Origin: CBDCFV01 sp965216425
GTDB taxonomy: Bacteria; Chloroflexota; Dehalococcoidia; Lucifugimonadales; UBA3495
DNA length: 64,000 nt
Assembly (NCBI GenBank): GCA_965216425.1
Contig: CBDCFV010000007.1
Span: forward strand, 806,001 to 870,000
Direction: 5' to 3'
Below are positions 9,386-17,576 of the stretch, in pieces; the stretch's first letter is position 1, and each line of letters opens with the position of its first letter. The translations under genes and the position numbers were made by a program. Under the pieces are notes generated by a model, which saw nothing but the letters and a program-made list of their open reading frames with translations, was not told where the DNA came from and searched no databases.

Positions 9386-9408
9386 CCCCGCCTTCGCGAG
9401 GGCAGGCT
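9386..9408 (-). repeat. AGCCTGC-hairpin insertion a (in IS1380 transposase)
   Basis: 23 nt, element strand minus: leader AGCCTGC, stem CCTCGC / GCGGGG (one wobble), loop GAAG. It lies exactly between two codons (ACC and CTG) of the transposase and shifts the frame by two. Flanks in element orientation are CCCCAG and GGTGG. Confidence 0.75.
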
Positions 9409-9591
9409 CTGGGGACCTTCCTGCGCAGCTTCAGGTGGGGCCATGTCCGCCAACTGGACCGGGTGAGCCGCGAGTTGCTGGCCCGGGCCTGGGCGGCTGG
9501 GGCCGGACCCGGCGACGCACCATTCACCATCGACCTCGATTCGACCATCTGCGAGACCTACGGCCTGGCCAAGGAGGGTGCCCGCCACCAC

Positions 9592-9615
9592 AGCCTGCCC
9601 CGTACTTGATACGGG
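9592..9615 (+). repeat. AGCCTGC-hairpin insertion b (in IS1380 transposase)
   Basis: 24 nt: leader AGCCTGC, stem CCCGTA / TACGGG, loop CTTGA. It keeps the transposase frame but contributes a TGA stop at 9607-9609. Flanks are CACCAC and GGCTAC; without it the protein reads HHGYTGKRGYHP as expected for IS1380 transposases. Confidence 0.72.
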
Positions 9616-10747
9616 GGCTACACCGGCAAGCGGGGCTATCACCCGCTGCTGGCCGTGGCCGCCGGAACCGGCGACGTGCTGATGTCCCGGCTGCGGGAGG
9701 GCCGCGCCAACACCGCCCGCGGCGCCGCCCACTTCCTGCGTGAAACGGTGGGGCGGGTTCGCTACGGAGGGGCCAGCGGGCAACTCACGGTGCGCGCTGA
9801 CAGCGGCTTCTACACCCATAGCATAGTATCCGTCTGCCGCAAGCTGGACGTCCGCTTCTCCATCACCATCCGCCAGCACCAGAGCCTGCACAATCTCATC
9901 GAGGCGATACCCGAGGCGGACTGGGCGCCGATTCCTTACTGGATGGACGGCGCCGCCGATGTGGCGGAGACCACCTACACCCCCTTCCAGAGTGAGCCGG
10001 ACGCCGCGCCGGTGCGGCTCATCGTCCGGCGGGTGAAGCCCACGCCCGGTTCCCAACTGGCCCTCTTCGCCACCTACAGCTATCACGGCTTCATCACCGA
10101 CCGGGACGGGGAGACCCTGGAACTGGAGGCCGGTCATCGCCGCCACGCCGAGATCGAGAACGCCATCCGAGACCTCAAGTACGGCGTAGGGCTGAACCAT
10201 CTCCCCTCGGGCCGCTTCGCCGCCAACGCCGCCTGGCTGGCCGCCCAGGTGATGGCGCATAACCTCGCCCGCTGGACGGCGCGGCTCGGCCTGGGCGAGC
10301 AGATAGTGACCACCAAGACCCTCCGGCGGCGGTTCTTTGCCCTGGCCGGGCGGCTCACCCGCTCGGCACGCCGGTTGACTCTGCATCTTCCCCGGCGCTG
10401 GCCTTGGGAGGAGCAGTTCAGCCGCGCCCTCGCCCGGCTGCAAGCGATTCCACTCCCAGCCTGACGACCCGTCTGCCACTGACCCATCAACCGGCCAACC
10501 AAACGTCCCCGCCAACTCGCGCCACTCCGGTCCGCGAGTGTCTCTTGCTGCGTCCTATCCCCGCCATCTTGCCCTGCCCAACGTCCGCAGACGTCCAATA
10601 GGGGCCCTGTGCGACGACTGAAGACCCTCCGCCGACCTCCCATCTACCCCAATGGAGCCCAGGCCATCTCCCCTGTAGCTCCCTCACCCCCCTTCCGCTG
10701 TTCTCACGCCGTCCATTCAGTGTCCATCGGTGGATTCGGGTTTAGAA

Positions 10748-11109
10748 ACAGGGACGCCACAAGGTTATTTTTCGGGCGTCCTCTCCATTGGATGCCGCCT
10801 GACATACAACGCCGGACACCTTTGAGAACGAGCGCGTAGTTTCGCCGTTGCACGCTCCACCACCAATGTTAGCGGCATTGAGTCGTTAGTGTCAGATGAA
10901 CAACGGGCCAGTACAAGATGGCTGGCGACACACCGGATGGTGGACGCAGCAGTCTCTTCTCGACCGACGCCTTCAGCTTGACAGTCTATTGCCCCTACTG
11001 TATTGTCCGCGTTGTTCTCTATGGAATGGCGCGTGCTGTTGCGCCCGGACTCGTTTGGGCACCGGGGCAATTGCCCACCAATCAATGCAAGCACTAAGGA
11101 GTACAAGGT
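10748..11109. other. Intergenic region upstream of first SBP operon
   Basis: About 360 nt with no gene that I can support. It holds an imperfect hairpin (GGACGCC at 10752-10758 with GGCGTCC at 10775-10781, long AT-rich loop) just outside the IS end. No convincing -35/-10 pair was found, although the SBP promoter must lie here or within the IS end. Confidence 0.5.
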
Positions 11110-12888
11110 ATGGTCCACTACCTACCCGGCGTTAGATTCTTGTTAATCATTTCCTGCTTGGCGATCATCGGATTGGCCGCGGCCTGCGGGGGCGCAGAAC
11201 CGCCGCCGGCGCAGCCCACAACTGCCCCTACAGCCATGCCGGAACCGACGACACCCCCGGAAGTACAAGGCATAGCCCCCACCAAGGCCGGTGAAATGGC
11301 TGCCACTGCCGAGCCAGCGCCTACATCCGCTCCCTCGGAGTCGGTCAACGGGAAAGACGTTGTCAGAGCCGTTATACCGGTAGAACCTGACAAGCTCTCG
11401 CCGTGGCAGACCGGCAGCGCCGAAACAGGGTCTATCGTCAGCAGGGCCTTGTCGCAAGGCTTGGCCTTCCTGGATATCCCGACGCTTACCTTGGGCCCTT
11501 CCACCGCTACAACCGGCTGGGAACAGTTGGCGCCGGACAAGTGGCGTCTTACTCTGCGGGAAGGGGTGAAGTTCCGTAATGGGGAACCATGGAACGCCGA
11601 AGCGGCAGCTTGGAACCTGACAAGATACGGAGACCCCGAAATCGGCCTTGACCTTTCGTCCCGCATCCCATCCTCCGCCTCCGTCGTAGACGACATGACA
11701 GTGGACATACAATGTGTCGATCCGTGCCCGGTCTTGCCGTCCGAGTTGGTAAGTGTGATCTCCCAAGCGCCCCAGTGGTTCCAGTCCAACCCCGAAGAGG
11801 TTACTGACGTCATTACCATGGGATTTGGCCAGTACGAATTTGTCGATTATGCGCCCGGCGAGTTTCTGAAGATAACCGAGTACGCCGATTATGTGCCGGT
11901 GCCCGATTCCGACGTGACCTCACGGGACCTGCACCGGGCCTACGTGCCCGACATTCATTTCGTCTGGCGGTTGGAGACCACGGTGAGGGCCGCCATGCTG
12001 AAGGCGGAAGAAGCAGACTTCACCTACATTCTGGATGTTGAGGACATACCCAACGTGCCCAATGCCAAGTCTACTCCCCAGTGGGAAGTCGAAGGGTTTT
12101 ACATCGACACACTTTGGCACCCCATGTTAAAGCAGAAGGAGTTCCGCCAAGCGTTGGTGCACTCCATCAACTGCGAGGAAATCGTTGAGATAATCTTCAA
12201 AGGCGTCACCACCTGTAGTCCTATTCCCGCAGTCATCGGGATGCCTGGTATAGATGAAGAGAACGGCTCCTACTGGGAGTACAACCCTCAGAAGGCCCGG
12301 GACTTGCTGGCAGAGACCGGCTACGATGGTGAAGAAATCCGCATCATCGGGCGGACGGGACGTGTGCCGAAGCAGCCGGAAGTATACGAAGCGATGGCCG
12401 GATACTGGGAAAAGGTTGGCATCAATGGCAAGGTAGAGGTCACTGAGCGCAACCTGTGGAGGGTAATCCGCAACTGCGGCATAGGCAACATTGTATCCGG
12501 GGCAGGGGTGGAGATAACATCGGACAGGATCAACCAGCCGCCGGACAACTGCAGTGATACCGCCGATTCCGGCCATCTGATTGAGTTCACGCCGGAATGG
12601 CCTACGCTGGACTTCTGGCGCCCTGCGGCCCGCTTGATGAACTGCAACTACTTCCAGTCGAGGGTATGCGACCCGGAGATACAAACCATTCTTGAAAAAG
12701 CAGGCGAGACTCCCCTAGAGGAAGGCCGCGGCGATTTGCTGAAGCAGTTGGCCGACCGCATGAAAGAGGACGTCTTGTTCGTCGGCGTGTTCCAAGCCTT
12801 CGAGGTTCACGCTATGGTGGACGACCTGGAATACGAACCCAGACCTGACCAGTTGGTTATCTACGGCAACATGCGTTGGACCAAGTAA
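11110..12888 (+). CDS. ABC transporter substrate-binding lipoprotein, family 5 (peptide/nickel type) 1
   Basis: A 592-aa membrane-anchored binding protein for a DppBC-type importer. The signal ends in the lipobox GLAAACGG (Cys about residue 26), followed by a Pro/Thr/Ala linker to about 75. SBP family 5 marks: WRLTLREGVKFRNGEPWNAE (about 137-156), the domain ending VRAAMLKAEEADFTYILD, and FRQALVHSINCEEIVE (about 345). It contains an unusual number of Cys residues in the ligand domain (CVDPCP, NCGIGN, NCNYFQSRVC). AAGGAG precedes ATG. It is followed by a hairpin and two permeases. Ligand unknown; peptides or other small organics are inferred from the family. Confidence 0.88.
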   Translation: MVHYLPGVRFLLIISCLAIIGLAAACGGAEPPPAQPTTAPTAMPEPTTPPEVQGIAPTKAGEMAATAEPAPTSAPSESVNGKDVVRAVIPVEPDKLSPWQTGSAETGSIVSRALSQGLAFLDIPTLTLGPSTATTGWEQLAPDKWRLTLREGVKFRNGEPWNAEAAAWNLTRYGDPEIGLDLSSRIPSSASVVDDMTVDIQCVDPCPVLPSELVSVISQAPQWFQSNPEEVTDVITMGFGQYEFVDYAPGEFLKITEYADYVPVPDSDVTSRDLHRAYVPDIHFVWRLETTVRAAMLKAEEADFTYILDVEDIPNVPNAKSTPQWEVEGFYIDTLWHPMLKQKEFRQALVHSINCEEIVEIIFKGVTTCSPIPAVIGMPGIDEENGSYWEYNPQKARDLLAETGYDGEEIRIIGRTGRVPKQPEVYEAMAGYWEKVGINGKVEVTERNLWRVIRNCGIGNIVSGAGVEITSDRINQPPDNCSDTADSGHLIEFTPEWPTLDFWRPAARLMNCNYFQSRVCDPEIQTILEKAGETPLEEGRGDLLKQLADRMKEDVLFVGVFQAFEVHAMVDDLEYEPRPDQLVIYGNMRWTK

Positions 12889-12916
12889 CCTTCTATTAAG
12901 GTTGCACCCTTGCAAG

Positions 12917-12954
12917 AGTCCCTCGGAAGCTGCTGCGGCTGCTTCTGAGGGACT
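12917..12954 (+). promoter_or_regulatory. Intercistronic hairpin after SBP gene 1
   Basis: Stem AGTCCCTC-GAAGC pairs with GCTTC-GAGGGACT across a short loop, with one mismatch. There is no long T-run, so it resembles an mRNA-stabilising or partial-terminator hairpin between a binding-protein gene and its permeases. The second SBP operon has a hairpin in the same place (36095-36129). Confidence 0.6.
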
Positions 12955-13031
12955 TTGCCAATGGGCCGGTTACCATCTAAATTTGCTGATCTTGACAAAC
13001 ACTGAGGTAGGAACGTTGGTCCACACCGCAG

Positions 13032-13970
13032 GTGACCACCTTGCGTAGTTACATCGTACGCCGGGCGGCCCACTCTATTTTTATCGTCCTTGGACTCATG
13101 GCACTTCTCTTTTTTGCCGTAAACATCCTGGGCGACCCGGTGCTTTTGCTGGTAGACGAAAATGCGTCGCAAGAAGCCATCGAGGCGATGAGCAAAAAGC
13201 TGGGCTACGACAGGCCTTTGCACATCCGGTTCGTAGAGTTTTATGGCGACGTATTGACCGGGGACTTCGGCCTATCCCTTCGGCACAGGACCGACGCGTT
13301 ATCGATGGTATTAGACCGTTTGCCCAACACCGCCGCCCTGGCCTTGGTGGCTTGGGGGTTAGGGTCGTTGGGGGTACCGCTGGGTATGCTGGCGGCGCGC
13401 CATCCGAGGGGTATAGCGGACCGGCTGGTCAACGTTCTATCGTTCGCCATCATCTCCGTCCCTCAATTCTGGTTGGCCTTGATGCTTATCCTAGTGGTCG
13501 CCCTGCAACTGAACCTACTGCCCACATCAGGGTTCCAAGGCCTGGGGCCGCGTGGATGGGAGTTCATAGTCCTGCCGGCGGTGGCGTTGTGCCCTCGTGT
13601 ATTGGGCCGGAACGCGCAAATCACCCGCGCCACCATGATCGAGGAGTTGGGCAAGCAATACGTGTCCACAGCGCGGGCCAAGGGGTTGTCAGAAAGTATC
13701 GTGCTAAGGGTCCACGTTCTGAAGAACGCTTCAATCAGCATCGTAACCCTGATGGGCGACGAACTGGCGGCGTTTATGAACGGGGCAGTGGTCACCGAGG
13801 TCATATTCGGCTGGCCTGGTTTGGGCAAACTGATTTTCGACGCCATCAACGCGAGAGACCTGCCGGTGGTGACGGCATCCGTATTCGTCGCGGCGCTGGT
13901 GGTGATGGCAATCAATTTTACAGTGGACTTGATTTACCAATGGCTGGACCCGCGAATCTCTTACAGATAA
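13032..13970 (+). CDS. ABC transporter permease, DppB type
   Basis: A 312-aa inner-membrane permease. The first helix FIVLGLMALLFFAVNILGDP opens the characteristic DppB/OppB N-terminus, followed by the periplasmic stretch with LGYDRPLHIRFVEFYGDVLTGDFGLSL. The EAA loop that meets the ATPase is YVSTARAKGLSESIVLRVHV (about 215-235), and the C-terminus is the typical YQWLDPRISYR. GTG start. It forms a pair with the DppC-type gene 34 nt downstream. No ATPase gene follows in the operon. Confidence 0.9.
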   Translation: MTTLRSYIVRRAAHSIFIVLGLMALLFFAVNILGDPVLLLVDENASQEAIEAMSKKLGYDRPLHIRFVEFYGDVLTGDFGLSLRHRTDALSMVLDRLPNTAALALVAWGLGSLGVPLGMLAARHPRGIADRLVNVLSFAIISVPQFWLALMLILVVALQLNLLPTSGFQGLGPRGWEFIVLPAVALCPRVLGRNAQITRATMIEELGKQYVSTARAKGLSESIVLRVHVLKNASISIVTLMGDELAAFMNGAVVTEVIFGWPGLGKLIFDAINARDLPVVTASVFVAALVVMAINFTVDLIYQWLDPRISYR

Positions 13971-14004
13971 TAGGACAAGGGTGAGTTGAGGAAGTTGTCA
14001 GACC

Positions 14005-14982
14005 ATGCAAAATGACGCGCCGATAATCAGGAAGCCCAGCCCGCTGGTTGGCGTTTGGCGGAATTCGCTGTTGCAATCCTTCTTCAATGACCCGGTCACC
14101 TTGGTTTCCGGACTTTTCCTGCTCGTAGTAGTCTTGGCCGCCATATTTGCGCCTTGGGTATCGCCTCACGGAGACCGAGACCAACAGGTACCGTTGCGCC
14201 ATCTTTCTCCCGTGTCCACCGGCATGGCCACAGATGACATAACCCTGGAGAAGGAAAAGCGGTTTTACATTCTGGGGACCGACCACCTTGGGCGGGACAT
14301 GCTGAGCCGGGTAATCCACGGCGGGCGCATTTCCTTGGCGGTGGGTGTCATCGGCGTGCTGACCTCCGGGTTCATCGGGACCTTCCTCGGGCTGTTGGCG
14401 GGTTACTACCGTGGAATCATAGACGACATCATCATGCGGGCGGTGGACGTGTTCATGTCCGTGCCTCTTTTGCTCCTGGCGTTGATGGTGCTGTACATCC
14501 TGGGCGCCAGCTTCACCAACATCATAATTGTGTTTGCGGTGGGGCGATGGATGGTGTACTGCCGCGTTACCCGCGGAGTGGTCTTGTCCTTGCGGGAGCA
14601 GTCGTTCATCGACGCCGCCCGCGCCATCGGGGCCACCGACCGGCGCATCGTTTGGCGACACATCGTACCAAACTTGATTACTCCCCTGCTGACCATGGCC
14701 GCCTTGGACGTGCCCAACAACATTCTTACTGAGTCCACCTTGAGTTTCCTGGGCTTCGGCATACAGCCGCCCGAATCTTCCTGGGGGACTATGCTTGCAC
14801 AAGGCCGGGGCTATATCCAAGCCGCTTGGTGGGTGGTCGTCGTGCCGGGCGTCGCTATATTCCTGACTGCGCTGTCGTTCAACCTGTTCGGAGTGTGGAT
14901 GCGGGCGGTCAGCGACCCGTTGCAGCGGTGGCGTTGGCTGAAGGCGACCAAAGAGGCCAGGGAGGTCCGGGCCCAGTCGTGA
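14005..14982 (+). CDS. ABC transporter permease, DppC type
   Basis: A 325-aa inner-membrane permease with the DppC N-terminal helix and the APWVSPHGD segment. FYILGTDHLGRDMLSRVIHG is the diagnostic DppC motif, and the EAA loop reads FIDAARAIGATDRRIVWRHI (about 195-215). It ends with an amphipathic tail. The stop overlaps the GTG of the next small lipoprotein gene (GTGA), so translation may be coupled. It needs an ATPase encoded elsewhere. Confidence 0.9.
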   Translation: MQNDAPIIRKPSPLVGVWRNSLLQSFFNDPVTLVSGLFLLVVVLAAIFAPWVSPHGDRDQQVPLRHLSPVSTGMATDDITLEKEKRFYILGTDHLGRDMLSRVIHGGRISLAVGVIGVLTSGFIGTFLGLLAGYYRGIIDDIIMRAVDVFMSVPLLLLALMVLYILGASFTNIIIVFAVGRWMVYCRVTRGVVLSLREQSFIDAARAIGATDRRIVWRHIVPNLITPLLTMAALDVPNNILTESTLSFLGFGIQPPESSWGTMLAQGRGYIQAAWWVVVVPGVAIFLTALSFNLFGVWMRAVSDPLQRWRWLKATKEAREVRAQS

Positions 14983-15278
14983 GCGCGCTTCGGCTTGCGA
15001 ACATTTGGGGTGTGTTGGCAGCGGTAGTTGCGCTGTCGCTGACGGTCTCATGCGCTGCGGGGACTCCGCCACCTATTCCGACGGCCATACCATCGGCCAC
15101 ACCTGACTTGGAGGCAACAGTTCAGGCCGCCGTGTCCGCAGCATTGCCCACTGCAACACTCACGACTACACCTGATATTGACGCCACCGTCACGGCTCGG
15201 ATGGCTGCCACCATCGTCGGGATGCCTACGCCGACATCCCGATGTGAGTATGCTGGTTTCATCGTGGTATCAATTTAG
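14979..15278 (+). CDS. Short lipoprotein with TPDLEATV-type linker, probably truncated
   Basis: 99 aa from a GTG that overlaps the permease stop. Signal and lipobox: VVALSLTVSCAAG (Cys about residue 26). The rest is a Pro/Thr/Ala linker in which the motif PDLEATVQAAVSAALPT is repeated as PDIDATVTARMAATIVG. Such linkers normally tether a larger extracellular domain, so this looks like the N-terminal stub of a longer lipoprotein that ends just before the tRNA. No folded domain is visible. Function unknown. Confidence 0.6.
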   Translation: MSALRLANIWGVLAAVVALSLTVSCAAGTPPPIPTAIPSATPDLEATVQAAVSAALPTATLTTTPDIDATVTARMAATIVGMPTPTSRCEYAGFIVVSI

Positions 15279-15387
15279 ACTTGGTAGCCAGGCCTTGGAC
15301 GGTTGTGAGGACTATGGTATTCTTACATGGAGATTCCACTGCAAAATGCTAGCAACAGTGGATGACTAAGCGCCTGTTTCTTACCTA

Positions 15388-15473
15388 GCCGAAGTGGCGG
15401 AATGGTAGACGCGCCGGTCTCAAAAACCGGTGGGGGCAACCCCGTGTCAGTTCGACTCTGACCTTCGGCACCA
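15388..15473 (+). tRNA. tRNA-Leu (anticodon CAA), CCA encoded
   Basis: Acceptor stem GCCGAAG (15388-15394) pairs with CTTCGGC (15463-15469), with discriminator A and an encoded CCA. The anticodon stem CCGGT / ACCGG encloses CTCAAAA, giving anticodon CAA (codon UUG). The long variable arm (GTGGGGGCAACCCC region) and GTTCGA T-loop are as expected for a class II leucine tRNA. A decayed IS701 copy lies immediately downstream. Confidence 0.95.
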
Positions 15474-15619
15474 CATCAACTTCCCAAGACGTCCGATAGC
15501 GTCCATTTATCCCCACAAATAGCTTTACACTGGTGTCTCTGTTACTTGACTTTGTCCAGAGATGTCCACTGAAGTTTCCCCACATCCACCACCCCAGGCG
15601 CCAGCCGGTCCGCCCGCAC

Positions 15620-15642
15620 CCTCGCCTTCGCGGGGGCAGGCT
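15620..15642 (-). repeat. AGCCTGC-hairpin insertion c1 (in IS701 copy 1)
   Basis: 23 nt, element strand minus: leader AGCCTGC, stem CCCCGC / GCGAGG (one mismatch), loop GAAG. It has the same loop and nearly the same stem as insertion a, although the host IS families are unrelated. Flanks in element orientation are CGACAG and GTGCGG; excision gives WRQVRADRLA. Confidence 0.75.
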
Positions 15643-16252
15643 CTGTCGCCATCCCCTGTCCGTCTCTGCCCACGGCTTCTCGTTGCTCCTGACGGCTAGC
15701 ACGTGTGGAACGTCTCGCCGCTCCAGCCACAGCCGCAGGCGGCGGTCGTTGCCGTAGACCTCGTCCCCAGTGACCCAGCCGAAGGGCACTCCCGATTCCA
15801 GCGCCGCTCCAGCATCCGCAGGGCCAGTTGCGGCTTGGTGCGGAATGCCACTTTCTCAGGCACCCCAGCCTCTCGCCTCCGTTCCAGGTCATCAGCCCAC
15901 ACCCGAGGAAGGTAGAGTTCCCCGTCCAGCAGGGTCATCCCCTGGGCAGAGGCGTAGGTCAAAAATACCCCGATCTGGCAGTTCTAGATCCGCCCCGCCG
16001 TGCCGCTATACTGCCGCTGCACCCCAACGGACTTGTTCCCCTTCTTCAGAAATCCCGTCTCGTCCACCACCAGAACTCCATGGACGTCGCCCAGATGCTC
16101 CACCACGTAGCCCCTGAGGTCGTCGCGAACCAGGTCGGCGTCCCAGACGTAGGTGGACAGCAGGTGCTGCACCCCATAGGGGATGGCGTCCCCCGCCTGC
16201 TCCGCCAGTTGACAGCCGTTCTTGCGTTCCACGGGACTAAGCAGCCCCGCAG

Positions 16253-16275
16253 AGCCCGCCCTCGTGGAAACGGGG
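16253..16275 (+). repeat. AGCCTGC-hairpin insertion c2 (in IS701 copy 1)
   Basis: 23 nt: leader AGCCCGC (one change), stem CCTCGT / ACGGGG (wobble), loop GGAA. It occupies the same position in the transposase as insertion d in copy 2, so the IS probably carried it before the two copies separated. Confidence 0.72.
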
Positions 16276-16340
16276 GCAGCGCCCGCCTACGCGGCTCGGG
16301 ATGCCGGAAACGTCCCGCAATGCATTCGTGTACCCCTTCG

Positions 16341-16493
16341 GGGCCTTTTCATTTTCCGGAGCAGGTCAAATGGGTCTCGTCTTTCCCGCGAAAGGGGGAC
16401 CCTCCATGACCGTGGCCTATGGCAACCTTCTCGGGGCAGAACCATATGGATTCCCGCCTGCGCGGGAAAGACCGGAGAATGAAAAGGCCCTGT
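16341..16493. mobile_element. MITE-like element nested in IS701 copy 1
   Basis: A 153-bp insertion bounded by imperfect inverted repeats (GGGCCTTTTCATTTTCCGG at the left, CCGGAGAATGAAAAGGCCC at the right) and flanked by a 12-bp direct repeat TGTACCCCTTCG (16329-16340 and 16494-16505). The flanking sequence is transposase coding; joining the two sides across one copy of the repeat gives KGIEG followed by YTNALRD, matching copy 2. Inside are a GGATTCCCGC hairpin (16448-16472) and a TTTCCCGCGAAAGGGGG sequence. It has no coding capacity, so it would depend on a transposase in trans. Confidence 0.7.
16448..16472. repeat. GGATTCCCGC hairpin repeat, copy 2
   Basis: Same palindrome and loop as the copy at 993-1017 except for the last stem base pair (GGGAAAGAC instead of GGGAATGAC). 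It lies in the right arm of the MITE-like element. Confidence 0.6.
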
Positions 16494-16620
16494 TGTACCC
16501 CTTCGATTCCCTTGGCCCAACGGGCCACCTCCGCCACATCTTCTATCACACCTACCACCGCCTCACCTCTCGAGCCCTTGACTGCCTTGATTCTACCCGC
16601 CTTTGTTCTGCAACTGTTGT

Positions 16621-17514
16621 CTAGCCGTTGCCTGGCACGGCGATCCCGGCGACTTTCATCTGGATGCGGTACAGGGAACCGAAGGTTGTGACGAACAAGG
16701 TCTTCCAGTCGTTCCCGCCCCAACCCACGTTGGTCGTCTGCGCCCCGGTGTGGATTGTCCCCAGATGGTTGCCCGCCGGGTCTATGATCCACACGCCGCC
16801 GGGCCCGCTGCTGTAGACGTTGCCTTCGACGTCCACCTTCATTCCGTCGGGGCCATAAGGGGTGATGGGGACGGGCGCGATAAGCTGGCAGAACACCCGG
16901 TCGCTGGCCAGGTTCAACATCCCGTTTGGGTTCACGTCGAACGCCCTGATCGTTCCGCCGCGATAATCGGCGATGTAGAGGATGCTTTCGTCAGGCGAGA
17001 AAACCAGGCCGTTTGGAAAGGCAAAGTCCGACACCAATAGCGAAACCGTACCCAGGTCCGCAGACACTCGGTAGACACCGGAGTATGGCAGCGGAAATTC
17101 CGGGTCCGGCGCTCCGGGGTTGGTAAAGTAGATGCTGCCGTCCGACGACCTTACCACCACGTCGTTGGGCCGGTTCAATGGCATGCCCTGGTAGCTGTTG
17201 GCCACCACCGTGATGCTACCGTCCGGCTCCATCCGCGTCACCCTCCCCGCGCCGCCTTCACAGAGAATCATCCTGCCCTGGAGGTCTCTGGTCAGTCCGT
17301 TGGCGTTGTTGGTCGACTCCTGCAACAGGGTGATGCCGCTGCCGGGAGTCCACTGCCGTCGTTTGTTGCCCCTTACTTCGCTAAAAACAAGGTGTCCCGC
17401 TTCGTGCCACCAGAGGGGCCCTTCGGCAACCTCGTAGCCGTTGCCCAACTCCTCCAATTCCTGGTCGGCTGATACCAACCTGTCCAACTCCGGTGATAGC
17501 CGTTCGATTGGCAC
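16621..17514 (-). CDS. SMP-30/gluconolactonase/LRE family protein
   Basis: A 297-aa six-bladed propeller enzyme of the SMP-30 family, which hydrolyses lactones using a single divalent metal. Marks: YEVAEGPLWWHEAGHLVFSE with the metal Glu (about residue 30), NNANGLTRDLQGRMILCE with the metal Asn region, RPNDVVVRSSDGSIYFTNPG, and FPNGLVFSPDESILYIADY with the catalytic Asp. GTG 17514 has AGGAGG at 6 nt; TTG 17520 overlaps that RBS and is less likely. It is followed directly by the IS701 remnant. An SDR lies upstream on the same strand, a pairing that suits sugar or alcohol oxidation to a lactone and then hydrolysis (inference). Confidence 0.88.
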   Translation of the reverse strand: MPIERLSPELDRLVSADQELEELGNGYEVAEGPLWWHEAGHLVFSEVRGNKRRQWTPGSGITLLQESTNNANGLTRDLQGRMILCEGGAGRVTRMEPDGSITVVANSYQGMPLNRPNDVVVRSSDGSIYFTNPGAPDPEFPLPYSGVYRVSADLGTVSLLVSDFAFPNGLVFSPDESILYIADYRGGTIRAFDVNPNGMLNLASDRVFCQLIAPVPITPYGPDGMKVDVEGNVYSSGPGGVWIIDPAGNHLGTIHTGAQTTNVGWGGNDWKTLFVTTFGSLYRIQMKVAGIAVPGNG

Positions 17515-17576
17515 GGACAACCTCCTCGTCTGATTTGTTGCGGTCAGTCGCTCTTGAATCAGTCCAGGACCGGCGG

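Larger units (their letters stand above)
9092..10464 (+). pseudogene. IS1380-family transposase, broken by two hairpin insertions
   Basis: DDE transposase. The first frame (ATG 9092, after AAAAGGAG) reads LPLERPDRIRVSFDDHRLVA through RALGGTVKAPST. A 23-nt hairpin insertion at 9386-9408 shifts the frame; beyond it the protein continues LGTFLRSFRWGHVRQLDRV, FTIDLDSTICETYGLAKEGA (first catalytic Asp). A second insertion of 24 nt at 9592-9615 brings an in-frame TGA between RHH and GYTGKRGYHPLLAV. The rest is intact: VRADSGFYTHSI (second Asp), RHAEIENAIRDLKYG (catalytic Glu) and a basic C-terminus. Removing both inserts gives one uninterrupted protein of about 440 aa, the family's usual size. Confidence 0.85.
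8964..10747 (+). mobile_element. IS1380-family insertion sequence, inactive
   Basis: A complete-looking but dead IS of about 1.78 kb. Inverted terminal sequences share the core CCCGAATCCACCGA: on the plus strand at about 8971-8984, and as its complement TCGGTGGATTCGGG at about 10727-10740. The single transposase gene lies between them on the plus strand and carries two small hairpin insertions. The outermost bases differ between ends, so exact borders and any target duplication are uncertain. The element follows the dead Uma2 gene, and 360 nt separate it from the next operon. Confidence 0.7.
15542..16620 (-). pseudogene. IS701-family transposase copy 1, heavily decayed
   Basis: Minus-strand remains of an IS701-type DDE transposase. 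In order from the 5' end (16620): VVGVIEDVAEVARWAKGIEG; a 153-bp MITE-like insertion; YTNALRDVSGIPSRV; hairpin c2; then ERKNGCQLAEQAGDAIPYG, VLVVDETGFLKKGNKSVGVQ; TAG at 15981-15983; NCQIGVFLTYASAQGMTL, LYLPRVWADDLERRRE; a one-base deletion in the LERALESGVP region; FGWVTGDEVYGNDRRLRLWL; and hairpin c1. The C-terminal third is missing. It starts against the stop of the SMP-30 gene, and its start resembles that of copy 2 at 27542, so 16620 is near one IS end. Confidence 0.82.

Noticed and set aside
9139..10515. 458-codon frame on the minus strand opposite the IS1380 transposase
   Set aside because: Shadow frame of GC-rich transposase DNA; its product is Gly/Arg/Val-rich without any domain, and the plus strand carries clear homology.
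15385..15540. End of a minus-strand frame crossing the tRNA-Leu gene
   Set aside because: It continues out of the IS701 remnant across a well-formed tRNA; homology to transposase stops near 15600.
15388..15541. tRNA-Leu as integration site of a genomic island
   Set aside because: I could not find a duplicated tRNA 3' end (ACCTTCGGCACCA) elsewhere in the window, and the nearby mobile DNA is an IS701 remnant rather than an integrase-bearing island; the integrase fragment at 31326 is too distant to link.
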